From Peribacillus alkalitolerans (GTDB lineage Bacteria; Bacillota; Bacilli; Bacillales; DSM-1321): a stretch of 64,000 nucleotides of DNA. The notes beneath the pieces are model-generated. The model did not search any database. It was not told the origin of the DNA and saw only the letters and a list, made by a program, of their open reading frames with translations. Location: the NCBI RefSeq assembly GCF_010882125.1, contig NZ_JAAGVZ010000010.1, positions 60,419 through 124,418 of the forward strand. Direction: 5' to 3'. Below, piece after piece: positions 54,146 through 62,852 of this stretch. Positions within the stretch are counted from its first letter, which is position 1. Each line of letters opens with the position of its first letter. Both the position numbers and the translations under genes were made by a program.

Positions 54146-54178
54146 AAACCAGACTCTGAAAAACGAGTCTGGTTTTAT
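54146..54178 (+). terminator. terminator of cspD
   Basis: AAACCAGACTC pairs with GAGTCTGGTTT, followed by TATTTTT. Confidence 0.87.
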
Positions 54179-54222
54179 TTTTACTATTAAAAAATCGTAT
54201 CAAACCCAAGAATCCTAAAGCA

Positions 54223-55032
54223 TTAAGCTTGTTTTTTTGAAGCCAACAAAGAATGATCATGAATAAAATCGATCGCTAATTCATTGAACTCTTTTTCATT
54301 TTCGATATTGCACACGTGACCTGTCTTTGAAAGGATGTGTAATGTGGCATTCTTGAATTTTTTATATCGTTTGCTGACAATCGGCAAAAACATATAATCC
54401 TCACTGCCCATTATGTAAAGGGTCGGAGTCTCGTCAAATATCTTTTTATTAGTAAAAAATGCATTGATTTCCAATCTCAGTATTCGGTACCAGCAGAAGA
54501 ACTCACGTTGTCCTAATTTTACAGCTTCATTGATAAATGCTTTTCTAGCTTCCGCATTATGAGCTCTTGGCATCAGAACCCATGCAACAAACTGATAAAG
54601 CCACATATATGGAACTACCCGTTTAAAGCCTTCTGCAATCTTCGCTACTAGAAGAAGAGGTGGATGAATCCGTTCAACTGCTCCACCTAATACCATGGAT
54701 TTCACTCGAGTAGGAGAAATGTCTTGAAGCACTCGGATTACCATGGTTCCAAGTGAAATTCCTACGAAATGGGCAACTGGGATTCGATTGGTATCAAGTA
54801 CCTGAATCACTTGTTTTGCAATACCTTCAAAGGAACGATCTGTTACATCCTTTAAACCCTCATTGTTTCCTCCATGTCCTGGAAGATCTATCAATAGTAA
54901 ATTGAAATGTTTACGAAATTCTCTAATTTGTTTAAACCATAGGGAAGAGCTTCCGCCCATTCCATGTATAAAAACGACCCATTCTTTCGATGAAGTATGA
55001 GCAATTATTTTATAATGAATAGTTTTCAACAA
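54223..55032 (-). CDS. alpha/beta hydrolase
   Basis: A 269-residue alpha/beta-hydrolase-fold protein. The oxyanion region HGMGGSS (about 23-29), the nucleophile elbow GISLGT (Ser about 92) and the final His in KTGHVCNIE (about 243) are visible, with the acid Asp probably in GSEDYMF (about 217). It most resembles the menH/bph-like carboxylic ester and C-C hydrolases; the substrate is unknown. It is monocistronic, divergent from the mnt operon with a 400-base gap between. Confidence 0.85.
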   Translation of the reverse strand: MLKTIHYKIIAHTSSKEWVVFIHGMGGSSSLWFKQIREFRKHFNLLLIDLPGHGGNNEGLKDVTDRSFEGIAKQVIQVLDTNRIPVAHFVGISLGTMVIRVLQDISPTRVKSMVLGGAVERIHPPLLLVAKIAEGFKRVVPYMWLYQFVAWVLMPRAHNAEARKAFINEAVKLGQREFFCWYRILRLEINAFFTNKKIFDETPTLYIMGSEDYMFLPIVSKRYKKFKNATLHILSKTGHVCNIENEKEFNELAIDFIHDHSLLASKKQA

Positions 55033-55303
55033 TACAACTCCTTTATGAATCTACTAGTTAGCCAGTTTTATAGAATGTTTTTATTATACTAAAAAATATA
55101 TAGTAAGGAAACTTGTCGAATAAATTAGGTTCCCTTTATTGAGAGTAACGGAAAGTAAAGTTTAATAAGCCTCAAATAAATCTTTTTTGTTACGAAAGCT
55201 TTACCACCGTACATTATTTGATAAACCCGGCAGTGGAACAGGCACCAAATTTACCAGATAGAATATTGTAGTAATTGACATGGTTTTTCTTTAGGTTTAA
55301 AAT

Positions 55304-55410
55304 GTTGCTCATAGGAAAACTTTTTAAATTAGTGCATATAATATGATAAGAGTGAAAAATTGGTTATATACCGTTATATTTTTTTAACAAAAAGTTGCGT
55401 AAGGTAAACT
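55304..55410 (+). promoter_or_regulatory. candidate MntR-type sites ahead of the mnt operon
   Basis: GTTGCTCATAGGAAAAC (55304-55320) matches 13 of 17 positions of the MntR box TTTGCMTTWWGGWAAAC. A second, one base shorter version, TTGCGTAAGGTAAAC, ends near 55408. A TATAAT is at about 55338. Manganese-dependent repression is inferred. The remaining gap back to 55033 has no gene that I can support. Confidence 0.45.
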
Positions 55411-55450
55411 TTATTAGATGGTGGAAAGTAAAAAGAAGGAGATGTTGATC

Positions 55451-56194
55451 ATGAGTTCCGCACTTAAAGTGGAAAGCTTGTTTGTTTCATATCATGGCAA
55501 TGAAGCGGTACAAAATGTGAATTTTTCTATTGAAAAAGGAAAGTTGGTCGGAATTATTGGACCAAATGGAGCAGGGAAATCCACCTTATTAAAAGCATTA
55601 CTGAACTTGATTCCTAAAGATAAAGGAGAAGTTCAGATACATGGAAAGTCGTTTAATGAACTTAAAAAATCAGTTGCATATGTTCCACAAAGAAGCAATA
55701 TTGATTGGGATTTTCCTATCACAGTCATGGATACCGTACTGATTGGAACATACCCCAAACTTGGCTTCTTCAAAAAGCCAAAAAAGAAAGAAAAAGAATG
55801 GGCTCTTCAATGCCTGCAAAAAGTTGGAATGGAAGCTTTCAGTAATCGCCAAATAGGAGAGCTTTCTGGTGGGCAGCAGCAACGTGTGTTTTTGGCAAGA
55901 GCGCTTGCTCAAGAATCTGAAGTGTTTTTCCTAGATGAACCGTTTGTTGGCATAGACGTTTCAAGTGAAGAAACGATAATTACTATATTAAAAGAATTAA
56001 AGAATAGTGGAAAAACAATCTTAGTCGTCCATCATGATCTGAGTAAGGTCAGTGATTATTTTGATCAATTAATTCTGTTAAATAAGGAACTTGTTGGTTT
56101 TGGGGATATCAATGATGTATTGCGCCCTGAAGTATTGGCCAAAGCGTATTCCGGACAATTTTCATTTCTTGAGAGATTAGGAGGTGTATTGTAA
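55451..56194 (+). CDS. mntB: manganese/zinc ABC transporter, ATP-binding protein
   Basis: This 247-residue ATPase has Walker A GPNGAGKST (about 36-44), the Q-loop VPQRS, the signature LSGGQQQR (about 138-145), Walker B VFFLDEPF and the switch His in VVHHD. It belongs to the metal-uptake cluster (MntB/PsaB/ZnuC). The ATG at 55451 is chosen, with AGAAGGAG upstream; two earlier in-frame ATGs are less well spaced. The permease starts immediately after its stop. Confidence 0.9.
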   Translation: MSSALKVESLFVSYHGNEAVQNVNFSIEKGKLVGIIGPNGAGKSTLLKALLNLIPKDKGEVQIHGKSFNELKKSVAYVPQRSNIDWDFPITVMDTVLIGTYPKLGFFKKPKKKEKEWALQCLQKVGMEAFSNRQIGELSGGQQQRVFLARALAQESEVFFLDEPFVGIDVSSEETIITILKELKNSGKTILVVHHDLSKVSDYFDQLILLNKELVGFGDINDVLRPEVLAKAYSGQFSFLERLGGVL

Positions 56195-57055
56195 ATGTCG
56201 TTTATTGATGCTGTTATTCAGTACGATTTCTTACAAAAAGCTTTATTCACCTCTACAATGGTAGGTATCATTTGTGGGGTAATTGGATGTTTCATCATAT
56301 TGAGAGGAATGGCATTGATGGGAGATGCGATCTCCCATGCTGTTTTACCAGGTGTGGCGATTTCTTACATGCTAGGGATTAATTTCTTTATTGGGGCAGT
56401 TATTTCAGGGGTATTAACGGCAGTTGGAATTGGCTTTATCAGTCAAAACAGTCGAATTAAAAATGATATTTCAATTGGAATTATGTTTACAGCAGCTTTT
56501 GCTTTAGGAATTATTTTAATTACCTTAATGAAAAGTAGTACGGATCTTTATCATATCTTGTTCGGTAATGTGTTGGCGGTTCGACCTTCGGACATGTGGA
56601 CCACGCTAGGAATCGGGATTTTTGTTTTACTTTCGATTTATATCTTTTACAAAGAACTACTTGTCACTTCCTTTGATCCAACGATGGCAGAAGCGTATGG
56701 ATTACCGATAAAGTGGATTCATTATTTCTTAATGACACTGCTTACGATGGTAACGGTAGCTTCCTTACAAACAGTTGGGATTATCCTTGTTGTGGCTATG
56801 CTAATTACACCTGCAGCAACAGCTTACTTATTGACGGATCGTTTATGGGTAATGATTTATCTTTCAGCTGCATTAGGTGTGGTAGCATCTGTAATTGGTT
56901 TATACTTTAGCTTCACTTATAACCTAGCATCAGGAGCAACCATTGTATTAGTTTCAACAGCGATATTCTTGTTGGTATTCTGTTTCTCACCTAAACAAGG
57001 AATTCTATGGCGCTCATTAAAATCAAGAAGAAAGAAACTATCTATTTCACAATAA
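56195..57055 (+). CDS. mntC: manganese/zinc ABC transporter, permease
   Basis: This 286-residue membrane protein has about 8-9 helices of the ABC-3 family. The RGMALMGDAISHAVLPGVAI stretch (about 38-57) is the coupling segment typical of MntC/PsaC/ZnuB. Its ATG directly follows the ATPase stop, and the binding-protein gene starts 10 bases after its end, so the three form one operon. Only one permease gene is present, as in the psaBCA and sloABC type; B. subtilis mnt has two. Confidence 0.9.
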   Translation: MSFIDAVIQYDFLQKALFTSTMVGIICGVIGCFIILRGMALMGDAISHAVLPGVAISYMLGINFFIGAVISGVLTAVGIGFISQNSRIKNDISIGIMFTAAFALGIILITLMKSSTDLYHILFGNVLAVRPSDMWTTLGIGIFVLLSIYIFYKELLVTSFDPTMAEAYGLPIKWIHYFLMTLLTMVTVASLQTVGIILVVAMLITPAATAYLLTDRLWVMIYLSAALGVVASVIGLYFSFTYNLASGATIVLVSTAIFLLVFCFSPKQGILWRSLKSRRKKLSISQ

Positions 57056-57065
57056 GGAGGTTTTT

Positions 57066-57989
57066 ATGAAACATCTATTGAAGGTATTTTTATTGAGTTT
57101 AGTTGGGATTTTTCTCCTTTCTGGGTGCAGTGAAAAAACCGAAACAAAAGAAGGTAAACTACAAGTTGTCACAACCTATTCAATCATATACGATATTGTA
57201 AAAAACATAGGTGGGGACCAAGTGGAGATTCATAGCTTAGCTCCAGTAGGATCAAACCCACATGAATACGATCCATTACCATTGGATATTCAAAAAACTA
57301 CTGACGCAGATGTAGTTTTCTATAATGGTTTGAATTTAGAAGCAGGTAATTCCTGGTTTGATAAACTTCTTGGGACTGCTGGTAAAGATGGAGAAGATAG
57401 TCCAGTTTTCCGTATGAGCGAAGGGGTAGAAGCAAAGCATCTAACCTCTAAAGGGCATAGTGGCGAAGAAGATCCGCATGCATGGTTAGATATCCGCAAC
57501 GGAATTAAGTACGCAGAAAATGCAAGAGACGCTTTAGTTAAGGTCGATCCAGAGAATAAAGCAGTGTACGAAAAAAATGCCAAAGAATATATTGCAAAGT
57601 TAGAGAATCTTCATAAAGAAGCCATTGATAACTTTAATAAAATTCCGAAAGAAAAGCGGTTCTTGATTACAAGTGAGGGTGCGTTTAAATACTTCAGTGC
57701 AGCTTATGACTTTGAAGCAGGCTACATTTGGGAAATCAATGCGGAAAATCAAGGGACACCTCAACAAGTGAAGCAAGTTGTTGACTTGATTGATGAAAAG
57801 AAAGTCCCAGTCCTATTTGTAGAAACAAGTATTGATCCACGAAGTATGGAAATGGTTTCAAGAGAAACTGGAGTACCAATTGGAGGGAAGCTATTTACAG
57901 ACTCAATAGGAAAAGCGGGTGAGGATGGCGACACCTATATCGGAATGATGGAATGGAATATCAATACGATTCTTGAAAACCTAAAATAA
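57066..57989 (+). CDS. mntA: manganese/zinc-binding lipoprotein (cluster A-I)
   Basis: This 307-residue substrate-binding lipoprotein has a type II signal ending in the lipobox LLSGC (Cys 21). Metal ligands expected for the cluster A-I fold are visible: His in NPHEYDP (about 66), His in DPHAWLD (about 138), Glu in TSEGAFKYF (about 204) and Asp in LFTDSIG (about 279). This H-H-E-D set fits manganese binding better than the extra His loop of zinc proteins, which is absent. GGAGG precedes the ATG. A terminator ends the operon. Confidence 0.92.
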   Translation: MKHLLKVFLLSLVGIFLLSGCSEKTETKEGKLQVVTTYSIIYDIVKNIGGDQVEIHSLAPVGSNPHEYDPLPLDIQKTTDADVVFYNGLNLEAGNSWFDKLLGTAGKDGEDSPVFRMSEGVEAKHLTSKGHSGEEDPHAWLDIRNGIKYAENARDALVKVDPENKAVYEKNAKEYIAKLENLHKEAIDNFNKIPKEKRFLITSEGAFKYFSAAYDFEAGYIWEINAENQGTPQQVKQVVDLIDEKKVPVLFVETSIDPRSMEMVSRETGVPIGGKLFTDSIGKAGEDGDTYIGMMEWNINTILENLK

Positions 57990-57995
57990 TAAAGT

Positions 57996-58025
57996 AGGGT
58001 GTCTAATCTGGCACCCTTTTCTTTT
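57996..58025 (+). terminator. terminator of the mnt operon
   Basis: AGGGTG pairs with CACCCT within the stem and is followed by TTTTCTTTTTTT. Confidence 0.78.
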
Positions 58026-58078
58026 TTTGAATTATGTTAAAATATTCTGAGAACTATTCAGAAAAAGGTGATAATAAA

Positions 58079-59074
58079 ATGCAAGCTGTAATGGTTACAG
58101 AATGGGGTAGCACAGATGGAATGGTATTGATGGAAGTGGATCGACCATCCATTAAAGCTCATCAAGTATTAATAAAAGTAGCAGCGACAAGCGTGAACTT
58201 TGCGGATATAAAAACAAGACATGGAAAAAAAGGTGCTGGAAAGCTCCCTTACATTCCAGGTTTGGATGTGGCAGGGATTGTGGTCGAAGTAGGAAATGAG
58301 GTAACAGAATTTCAGGTAGGACAAAGAGTAGTAGCATTTCCCTCCCAGGGTTCCTATGCGGAATATGTAGTTGCGGATGAAGTTCTTACATATGTATTAC
58401 CAGATGGTATTGATTTTGAAACAGCAGCAGCAAGCCCAATCGTAGCATTTTTGTCACATAAGCTGATTGTTGATGTGGCCAGGTTGCAAAAAGGGGAGAA
58501 GGTTGTAATCCATGCAGCTGCTGGTGGAGTGGGAACCACCTTGATACAGCTTGCCAAGCTAATGGGCGCGGGGATGGTAATTGGGACGGTTGGGAGTCCA
58601 GAGAAAAAAGAGGTTGCCTTAGAAGCAGGAGCTGATCATGTCCTGCTTTATACTGATGAAGTTTTTTCATATCAGGTTCATGAAATTACCGGTGGAAAAG
58701 GTGCAGATGTAGTTTTTGATTCTATTTCTGGGCAAGTAGCAGAAAGAAGTCTAGAATGTCTTGCTCCGTATGGACGCCTTGTTCATTTTGGCAACTCAAG
58801 TGGAGAAGTTGGCTCTTTCCGGACAGTTGATTTCCATTCCAGCTGTCGTGCTGTCCTTGGATTTAGTTTAGGAACAACAAGGCAAAAGCGTCCAGCTAGC
58901 TTAAAAGAAACAGCCGAACAAGTCTTTCCATATATAGTGAGTAGGCAATTGAAGGTGAAAATTGGAAAACGGTTTTTATTGTCAGAAGCCTCTCAAGCAC
59001 ATGAATGGGTGGAGAGTAGGAAAAGTACTGGAAAGGTTTTGCTAATTGTAGATGAAGAGCTTTGTAAAAACTAG
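58079..59074 (+). CDS. quinone oxidoreductase-like zinc-independent MDR protein
   Basis: This 331-residue medium-chain dehydrogenase/reductase has a GroES-like N-terminal domain (PYIPGLDVAGIVVEVG at about 59-74) and a Rossmann domain with AAAGGVGTTLIQLAK (about 148-162). The catalytic zinc Cys of alcohol dehydrogenases is missing, so it is of the NADPH:quinone reductase (QorA) type. The ATG at 58079 follows AAAGGTGAT. It is a single gene between the mnt terminator and the sulfur operon. Confidence 0.87.
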   Translation: MQAVMVTEWGSTDGMVLMEVDRPSIKAHQVLIKVAATSVNFADIKTRHGKKGAGKLPYIPGLDVAGIVVEVGNEVTEFQVGQRVVAFPSQGSYAEYVVADEVLTYVLPDGIDFETAAASPIVAFLSHKLIVDVARLQKGEKVVIHAAAGGVGTTLIQLAKLMGAGMVIGTVGSPEKKEVALEAGADHVLLYTDEVFSYQVHEITGGKGADVVFDSISGQVAERSLECLAPYGRLVHFGNSSGEVGSFRTVDFHSSCRAVLGFSLGTTRQKRPASLKETAEQVFPYIVSRQLKVKIGKRFLLSEASQAHEWVESRKSTGKVLLIVDEELCKN

Positions 59075-59150
59075 GTGTGAGCTTTGTAAAGGACAAGATT
59101 TGGGGTATATCATGATTGTAGATAAATATAATACGAAAGCTATTGAAGTG

Positions 59151-59178
59151 AAAGGTACCTCATAGGGTATCTTTTTTG
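59151..59178 (+). terminator. terminator ahead of the sulfur operon
   Basis: AAAGGTACC pairs with GGTATCTTT (one G-U pair), followed by T residues. Confidence 0.65.
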
Positions 59179-59282
59179 CTTTTAATAATAAGCTATTTTA
59201 ATGCTCATTGTTGATTCAAGTGAGCCCATGAAGTGGAAATCAAAAGCCTAGTTTAACAGATCCAAAAAATAAATAAACAAGA

Positions 59283-59311
59283 TTGACAATATACCCAATG
59301 GGGTATATTAT
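59283..59311 (+). promoter_or_regulatory. sigma-A promoter with embedded CstR-type operator
   Basis: TTGACA, 17 bases, TATTAT forms a good promoter. The spacer contains ATACCCAATGGGGTAT (59291-59306), a dyad of the type bound by CsoR-family CstR repressors. A bound repressor would block RNA polymerase directly. Confidence 0.78.
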
Positions 59312-59366
59312 TGGTTATGTGCTGATGACATAGCACAATAAACAATGACTTCGGAGGTGAAAGATA

Positions 59367-59635
59367 GTGATCTATCAGGGCATAGCAAAGAATCGTCTGA
59401 AACGGATTGAAGGACAGCTGCGAGGCATTATTCGAATGATGGAAGAAGAGAAGGACTGTAGGACTGTAGAGATGTGGTAACGCAGCTTACTGCAGCTAGA
59501 ACAGCTATCGACAGAACCATGGCCATCATTGTTAGTTCCAACTTCGAGCAATGTATAAGAGATTCGATTGAATCAGGAAAAGAAAGGTCCCAACTTATTG
59601 CTGAAGCAGTGGAACTTTTGGTAAAGAGTAGATAG
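59367..59635 (+). pseudogene. cstR: CstR persulfide-sensing repressor gene, broken by 8-bp duplication
   Basis: GTG 59367 after CGGAGGTGA starts a CsoR-family protein (RLKRIEGQLRGIIRMMEEEKDC). The 8-mer GGACTGTA occurs twice in a row (59453-59460 and 59461-59468). This shifts the frame, which hits TAA about 18 bases later. Removing one copy restores an 86-codon protein, continuing DVVTQLTAARTAIDRTM through FEQC to KSR, the exact length of known CstR. Both sensing cysteines (KDC and FEQC) are then present. It heads the sulfur operon, matching yrkD in B. subtilis. Confidence 0.88.
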
Positions 59636-59664
59636 TGTTGAAATCATTTTTTTTGATAAAATAT

Positions 59665-59720
59665 ATACCCTATACCGTATTATTTTATTTTTTAAAATTA
59701 AAATATACCCTTACAGGTAA
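59665..59720 (+). promoter_or_regulatory. two further CstR-like operators before the structural genes
   Basis: ATACCCTATACCGTAT (59665-59680) and ATACCCTTACAGGTAA (59705-59720) are degenerate versions of the ATACCC-N4-GGGTAT site. They lie between cstR and the DsrE-like gene; the second ends next to its ribosome site. A second promoter here is likely. Confidence 0.6.
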
Positions 59721-59734
59721 TGGAGGAGAAAAAT

Positions 59735-60214
59735 ATGACAGAGAAGAAAAAGACAACAATCGTCTTATTTAGTGGTGATTATGATAAGGCTATGGCTGCG
59801 TATATCATTGCGAATGGTGCGGCAGCTTACGATCATGAAGTTACCATTTTCCATACATTCTGGGGATTGAATGCACTTCGCAAAGATGAACCTATTAAAG
59901 TTGAGAAGACCTTTATAGAAAAAATGTTTGGTAAGATGATGCCTCGGGGAGCAAACAAAATGGGATTATCAAAAATGAACTTTGCTGGAATGGGTCCAAT
60001 AATGATCAAAGATATCATAAAAAAACACAATGCAATGCCACTTACAGATTTAATTGAAATGGCAAAAGAGCAAGATATTAAACTGGTCGCTTGTCAAATG
60101 ACAGTAGATTTACTTGGCTTAAAACAAGTAGAAATTATGGATGGCGTTGAATTTGCAGGGGTGGCAGCATATTTAGCAGATGCTGAAAACGGAAACGTTA
60201 ACTTATTCATTTAA
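59735..60214 (+). CDS. yrkE: DsrE/DsrF-like sulfur-relay protein (YrkE-like)
   Basis: This 159-residue protein belongs to the DsrE2/DrsE-like family that carries persulfide sulfur. A conserved Cys lies in KLVACQMTVDLLGL (about 122). A hydrophobic Gly/Met-rich segment is at about 75-95 (MGLSKMNFAGMGPIM). It is the first structural gene of the persulfide operon, matching yrkE. The ATG at 59735 follows GGAGGAG. The role is inferred from family and neighbours: passing sulfane sulfur between TusA- and rhodanese-type carriers. Confidence 0.87.
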   Translation: MTEKKKTTIVLFSGDYDKAMAAYIIANGAAAYDHEVTIFHTFWGLNALRKDEPIKVEKTFIEKMFGKMMPRGANKMGLSKMNFAGMGPIMIKDIIKKHNAMPLTDLIEMAKEQDIKLVACQMTVDLLGLKQVEIMDGVEFAGVAAYLADAENGNVNLFI

Positions 60215-60232
60215 TGCAGGAGGTTTTACTTT

Positions 60233-60529
60233 ATGAAGCAAATTAGCGCAGTTGAGATAGAAAAGTTACTAATGGAAAATGCTCCAATCAATCTTGTGGA
60301 TGTTCGTGAAGTGGAAGAAGTCCAGAGTGGTAAAATTCCAAAAGCCATTCATATTCCATTAGGTTTATTAGAGTTCCGAATGCATGAATTAGATAAATCA
60401 AAGGAATATATTATCGTTTGCCGTTCTGGTGCGAGAAGTTCTAGAGCCACACAATTTTTAGAAGGCAAAGGCTACCAAGTCATTAATATGACTGGGGGTA
60501 TGTTGGATTGGCATGGAGCTTTAGAATAG
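60233..60529 (+). CDS. single-domain rhodanese
   Basis: This 98-residue rhodanese domain has the active loop VCRSGARSSRA with catalytic Cys at about 63. It moves sulfane sulfur from persulfides or thiosulfate to acceptors such as thiols or cyanide. AGGAGG precedes the ATG, 18 bases after yrkE. In B. subtilis the operon has rhodanese domains mainly as fusions; here this stand-alone copy sits between yrkE and yrkF. Confidence 0.92.
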   Translation: MKQISAVEIEKLLMENAPINLVDVREVEEVQSGKIPKAIHIPLGLLEFRMHELDKSKEYIIVCRSGARSSRATQFLEGKGYQVINMTGGMLDWHGALE

Positions 60530-60565
60530 TTTTTGATACATCCATTTAAAGGAGGAAATGAATAG

Positions 60566-61135
60566 ATGATTCAAACAAATTCAGTATTAGACGTGAAAGG
60601 ATTGGCATGTCCGATGCCAATCGTTAAAACAAAAAAGATGATGAATAGTTTAGAACCAGGCCAAGTTTTAGAAGTGCAAGCAACAGATAAAGGGTCTACA
60701 GCAGATTTAAAAGCTTGGGCTGAGAGTACAGGTCATCAATTTATAGGTACTGTTGAAAAAGGAGATGTATTGAAACATTACCTTCGTAAAGCAACAGGTG
60801 AGGAGAAAGAGGAAAAGAAACATTCAGCAGTAATCACGAATGAAGAACTGCAACAAAAAATGGATGAAAACCAAAATATAGTAGTGCTGGATGTGCGTGA
60901 ATCAGCTGAATATGCCTTTAACCATATTCCGAATGCAAAATCTCTTCCTTTAGGAGAATTAGAGTCGCGTATAGGTGAATTAAATAAAGATGCTGAGATT
61001 TATGTAGTGTGCCGTACCGGAAGCCGCAGTGATCTAGTAGCGCAAAAACTAACAGAAGCAGGTTTTAATACAGTGTTTAATGTATTTCCTGGGATGATTC
61101 AATGGACTGGTAAAACAAATGGGTTAGTGGAATAG
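60566..61135 (+). CDS. yrkF: TusA-rhodanese fusion (YrkF-like)
   Basis: This 189-residue fusion has a TusA domain (about 5-75) with the sulfur-carrying Cys in GLACPMPIVKTKK (Cys about 14), a charged linker, then a rhodanese domain (about 90-185) with VVCRTGSRSD (Cys about 151). The fusion likely passes persulfide from one site to the other. It matches YrkF and resembles S. aureus CstA-type multi-domain sulfurtransferases. GGAGG precedes the ATG. Confidence 0.92.
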   Translation: MIQTNSVLDVKGLACPMPIVKTKKMMNSLEPGQVLEVQATDKGSTADLKAWAESTGHQFIGTVEKGDVLKHYLRKATGEEKEEKKHSAVITNEELQQKMDENQNIVVLDVRESAEYAFNHIPNAKSLPLGELESRIGELNKDAEIYVVCRTGSRSDLVAQKLTEAGFNTVFNVFPGMIQWTGKTNGLVE

Positions 61136-61141
61136 GCTTCA

Positions 61142-61252
61142 AAAGTATTTTGGGGGTATCGAATGTATTTTAGGAATTTCGAAAGTATTTTTGGGGGTAT
61201 CGATTGTATTTTTGTATTTTCGAAAGTATTTTTATGAAATCGAAAGTATTTA
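61142..61252. repeat. TCGA-x-GTATTTT repeat tract inside the sulfur operon
   Basis: Five loosely repeated units (TCGAATGTATTTT, TCGAAAGTATTTTT, TCGATTGTATTTTT, TCGAAAGTATTTTT, TCGAAAGTATTTA) with G- or A-rich spacers fill the gap between yrkF and yrkH. This is the same family as 33384-33495. Confidence 0.65.
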
Positions 61253-61304
61253 GTGGATGACCATTTTTTTTGGAATTCTAAATACCATAGGGGGTAAAAA
61301 TATT

Positions 61305-62429
61305 GTGATTAAAGCAATGACTGCTAATGAAGTTACGAAGAAAGTAATTAATAAAAGTGAATTATTCATTTTAGATGTTCGAAACGATAATGACTTTGAG
61401 GATTGGAAAATTGAGGGCATTCATTTTGAGCACTTAAATATTCCTTACTTTGAATTACTTGATGGTGTAGAAGAGATCAAGGATAAAATCCCTACAGATA
61501 AGGAAGTTTTAGTTGTGTGTGCTAAGGAAGGTTCATCTATCATGGTAGCTGAGATGCTTTCTGAACTAGGACATGAGGTTTCTTATCTTCAAGGTGGAAT
61601 GAAAGCTTGGAGTGAATATTTAGAACCAGTAAAAGTTGGAGATTTAAAAGATGGCGGCGAAATCTATCAATTTGTTCGTATCGGAAAAGGCTGCTTATCT
61701 TACATGGTAGTTTCCAATGGAGAAGCAGCTGTCATCGATGCGACTCGAATGACAAATGTTTATCTTGATTTTGCAAAGAGCATTGATGCTAAAATCACAT
61801 ATGTTTTCGATACTCACCTTCATGCTGACCATATTTCTGGTGGTCGTAAAATAGCTGAAGCGACAGGTGCGACCTATTGGTTACCACCTAAAGATGCAAC
61901 AGAAGTTTTATTCACTTACCAACCTTTAGAAGGTGGAAATGATTTAACGATTGGTAACACAACGATTAATATTCACGCATTATACTCACCTGGTCATACT
62001 ATTGGATCAACTTCATTTGTAGTGGACAATCAATTTTTGTTAACAGGAGATATTTTATTTATCGACTCCATAGGTAGACCTGACCTAGCTGGTTTTGCTG
62101 AGGATTGGGTTGGAGACTTACGAGATACGTTATATAAACGATACAGAGAACTGTCTGACGAACTAACGGTACTTCCTGCCCACTTTATGATAATTGAAGA
62201 ATTAAATGAAGATGGAAGTGTATCAGAAAAATTAGGAACACTATTTGAAAAAAATCATGGCTTAAACATGGAAGATGAAGCAGAGTTCAGATCATTGGTA
62301 ACAAAGAACTTACCACCACAACCAAATGCATATCAAGAAATTCGTGAAACGAACATGGGGAAAATCACTCCAGATGAAGATAAGCAACGAGAAATGGAGA
62401 TCGGTCCAAACCGTTGTGCAGTACGATAA
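61305..62429 (+). CDS. yrkH: rhodanese-metallo-beta-lactamase persulfide dioxygenase fusion (YrkH/CstB-like)
   Basis: This 374-residue enzyme has an N-terminal rhodanese domain (about 5-110; Cys in [11 protein letters not shown] at about 78) followed by a metallo-beta-lactamase domain of the ETHE1/persulfide dioxygenase type (about 125-340). The iron site motif reads [11 protein letters not shown] (about 170-180), with further ligands in SPGHTIGS and TGDILF. It oxidises glutathione-like or CoA/bacillithiol persulfide to sulfite or thiosulfate, as CstB does. GTG 61305 is chosen (AGGGGG about 10 bases upstream); ATG 61317 is an alternative. Confidence 0.9.
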   Translation: MIKAMTANEVTKKVINKSELFILDVRNDNDFEDWKIEGIHFEHLNIPYFELLDGVEEIKDKIPTDKEVLVVCAKEGSSIMVAEMLSELGHEVSYLQGGMKAWSEYLEPVKVGDLKDGGEIYQFVRIGKGCLSYMVVSNGEAAVIDATRMTNVYLDFAKSIDAKITYVFDTHLHADHISGGRKIAEATGATYWLPPKDATEVLFTYQPLEGGNDLTIGNTTINIHALYSPGHTIGSTSFVVDNQFLLTGDILFIDSIGRPDLAGFAEDWVGDLRDTLYKRYRELSDELTVLPAHFMIIEELNEDGSVSEKLGTLFEKNHGLNMEDEAEFRSLVTKNLPPQPNAYQEIRETNMGKITPDEDKQREMEIGPNRCAVR

Positions 62430-62450
62430 TAAATTTAGGAGGTTTTATTA

Positions 62451-62678
62451 ATGGAAGTAATTAAAGTATTAGACGCTAAAGGATTCGCATGTCCAATGCC
62501 AATAGTGAAAACTAAAAAGGCTATCAATGAATTAGAATCAGGTCAAATCTTAGAAATCCATACTACAGATAAAGGTGCAAAAAATGATCTTACTGCTTGG
62601 GCAAAATCAGGTGGACACGAATTGATCAAACATGAAGAAAATCATGATGTTCTAAAATTTTGGGTGAAAAAAGGTTAA
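62451..62678 (+). CDS. yrkI: TusA-like sulfur carrier (YrkI-like)
   Basis: A 75-residue TusA-family protein with GFACPMPIVKTKKAI (Cys about 13), closely similar to the TusA half of yrkF. It should carry persulfide sulfur between the other proteins of the operon. TTTAGGAGG precedes the ATG, 21 bases after yrkH. Confidence 0.93.
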   Translation: MEVIKVLDAKGFACPMPIVKTKKAINELESGQILEIHTTDKGAKNDLTAWAKSGGHELIKHEENHDVLKFWVKKG

Positions 62679-62852
62679 TAATGTTCTATTTAGAAAATGG
62701 TCGGCAGTTATCAGTTTTAATGCGGCCTTTTCCATTAATGAAAATTAGACATCATTGATTATGCTCTCTATAGATGCTAGTGTCGAAGTATAGGAACATA
62801 GCTTTCGTTCCTACTAGCGACTAGCGCTTATCAATAATAAGGGGGTGCTGAC

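Noticed and set aside
62760..62852. Separate regulatory RNA before yrkJ
   Set aside because: A small inverted repeat (about 62790-62815) is visible but has no T run or known riboswitch motif, so only a note in the yrkJ entry is justified.
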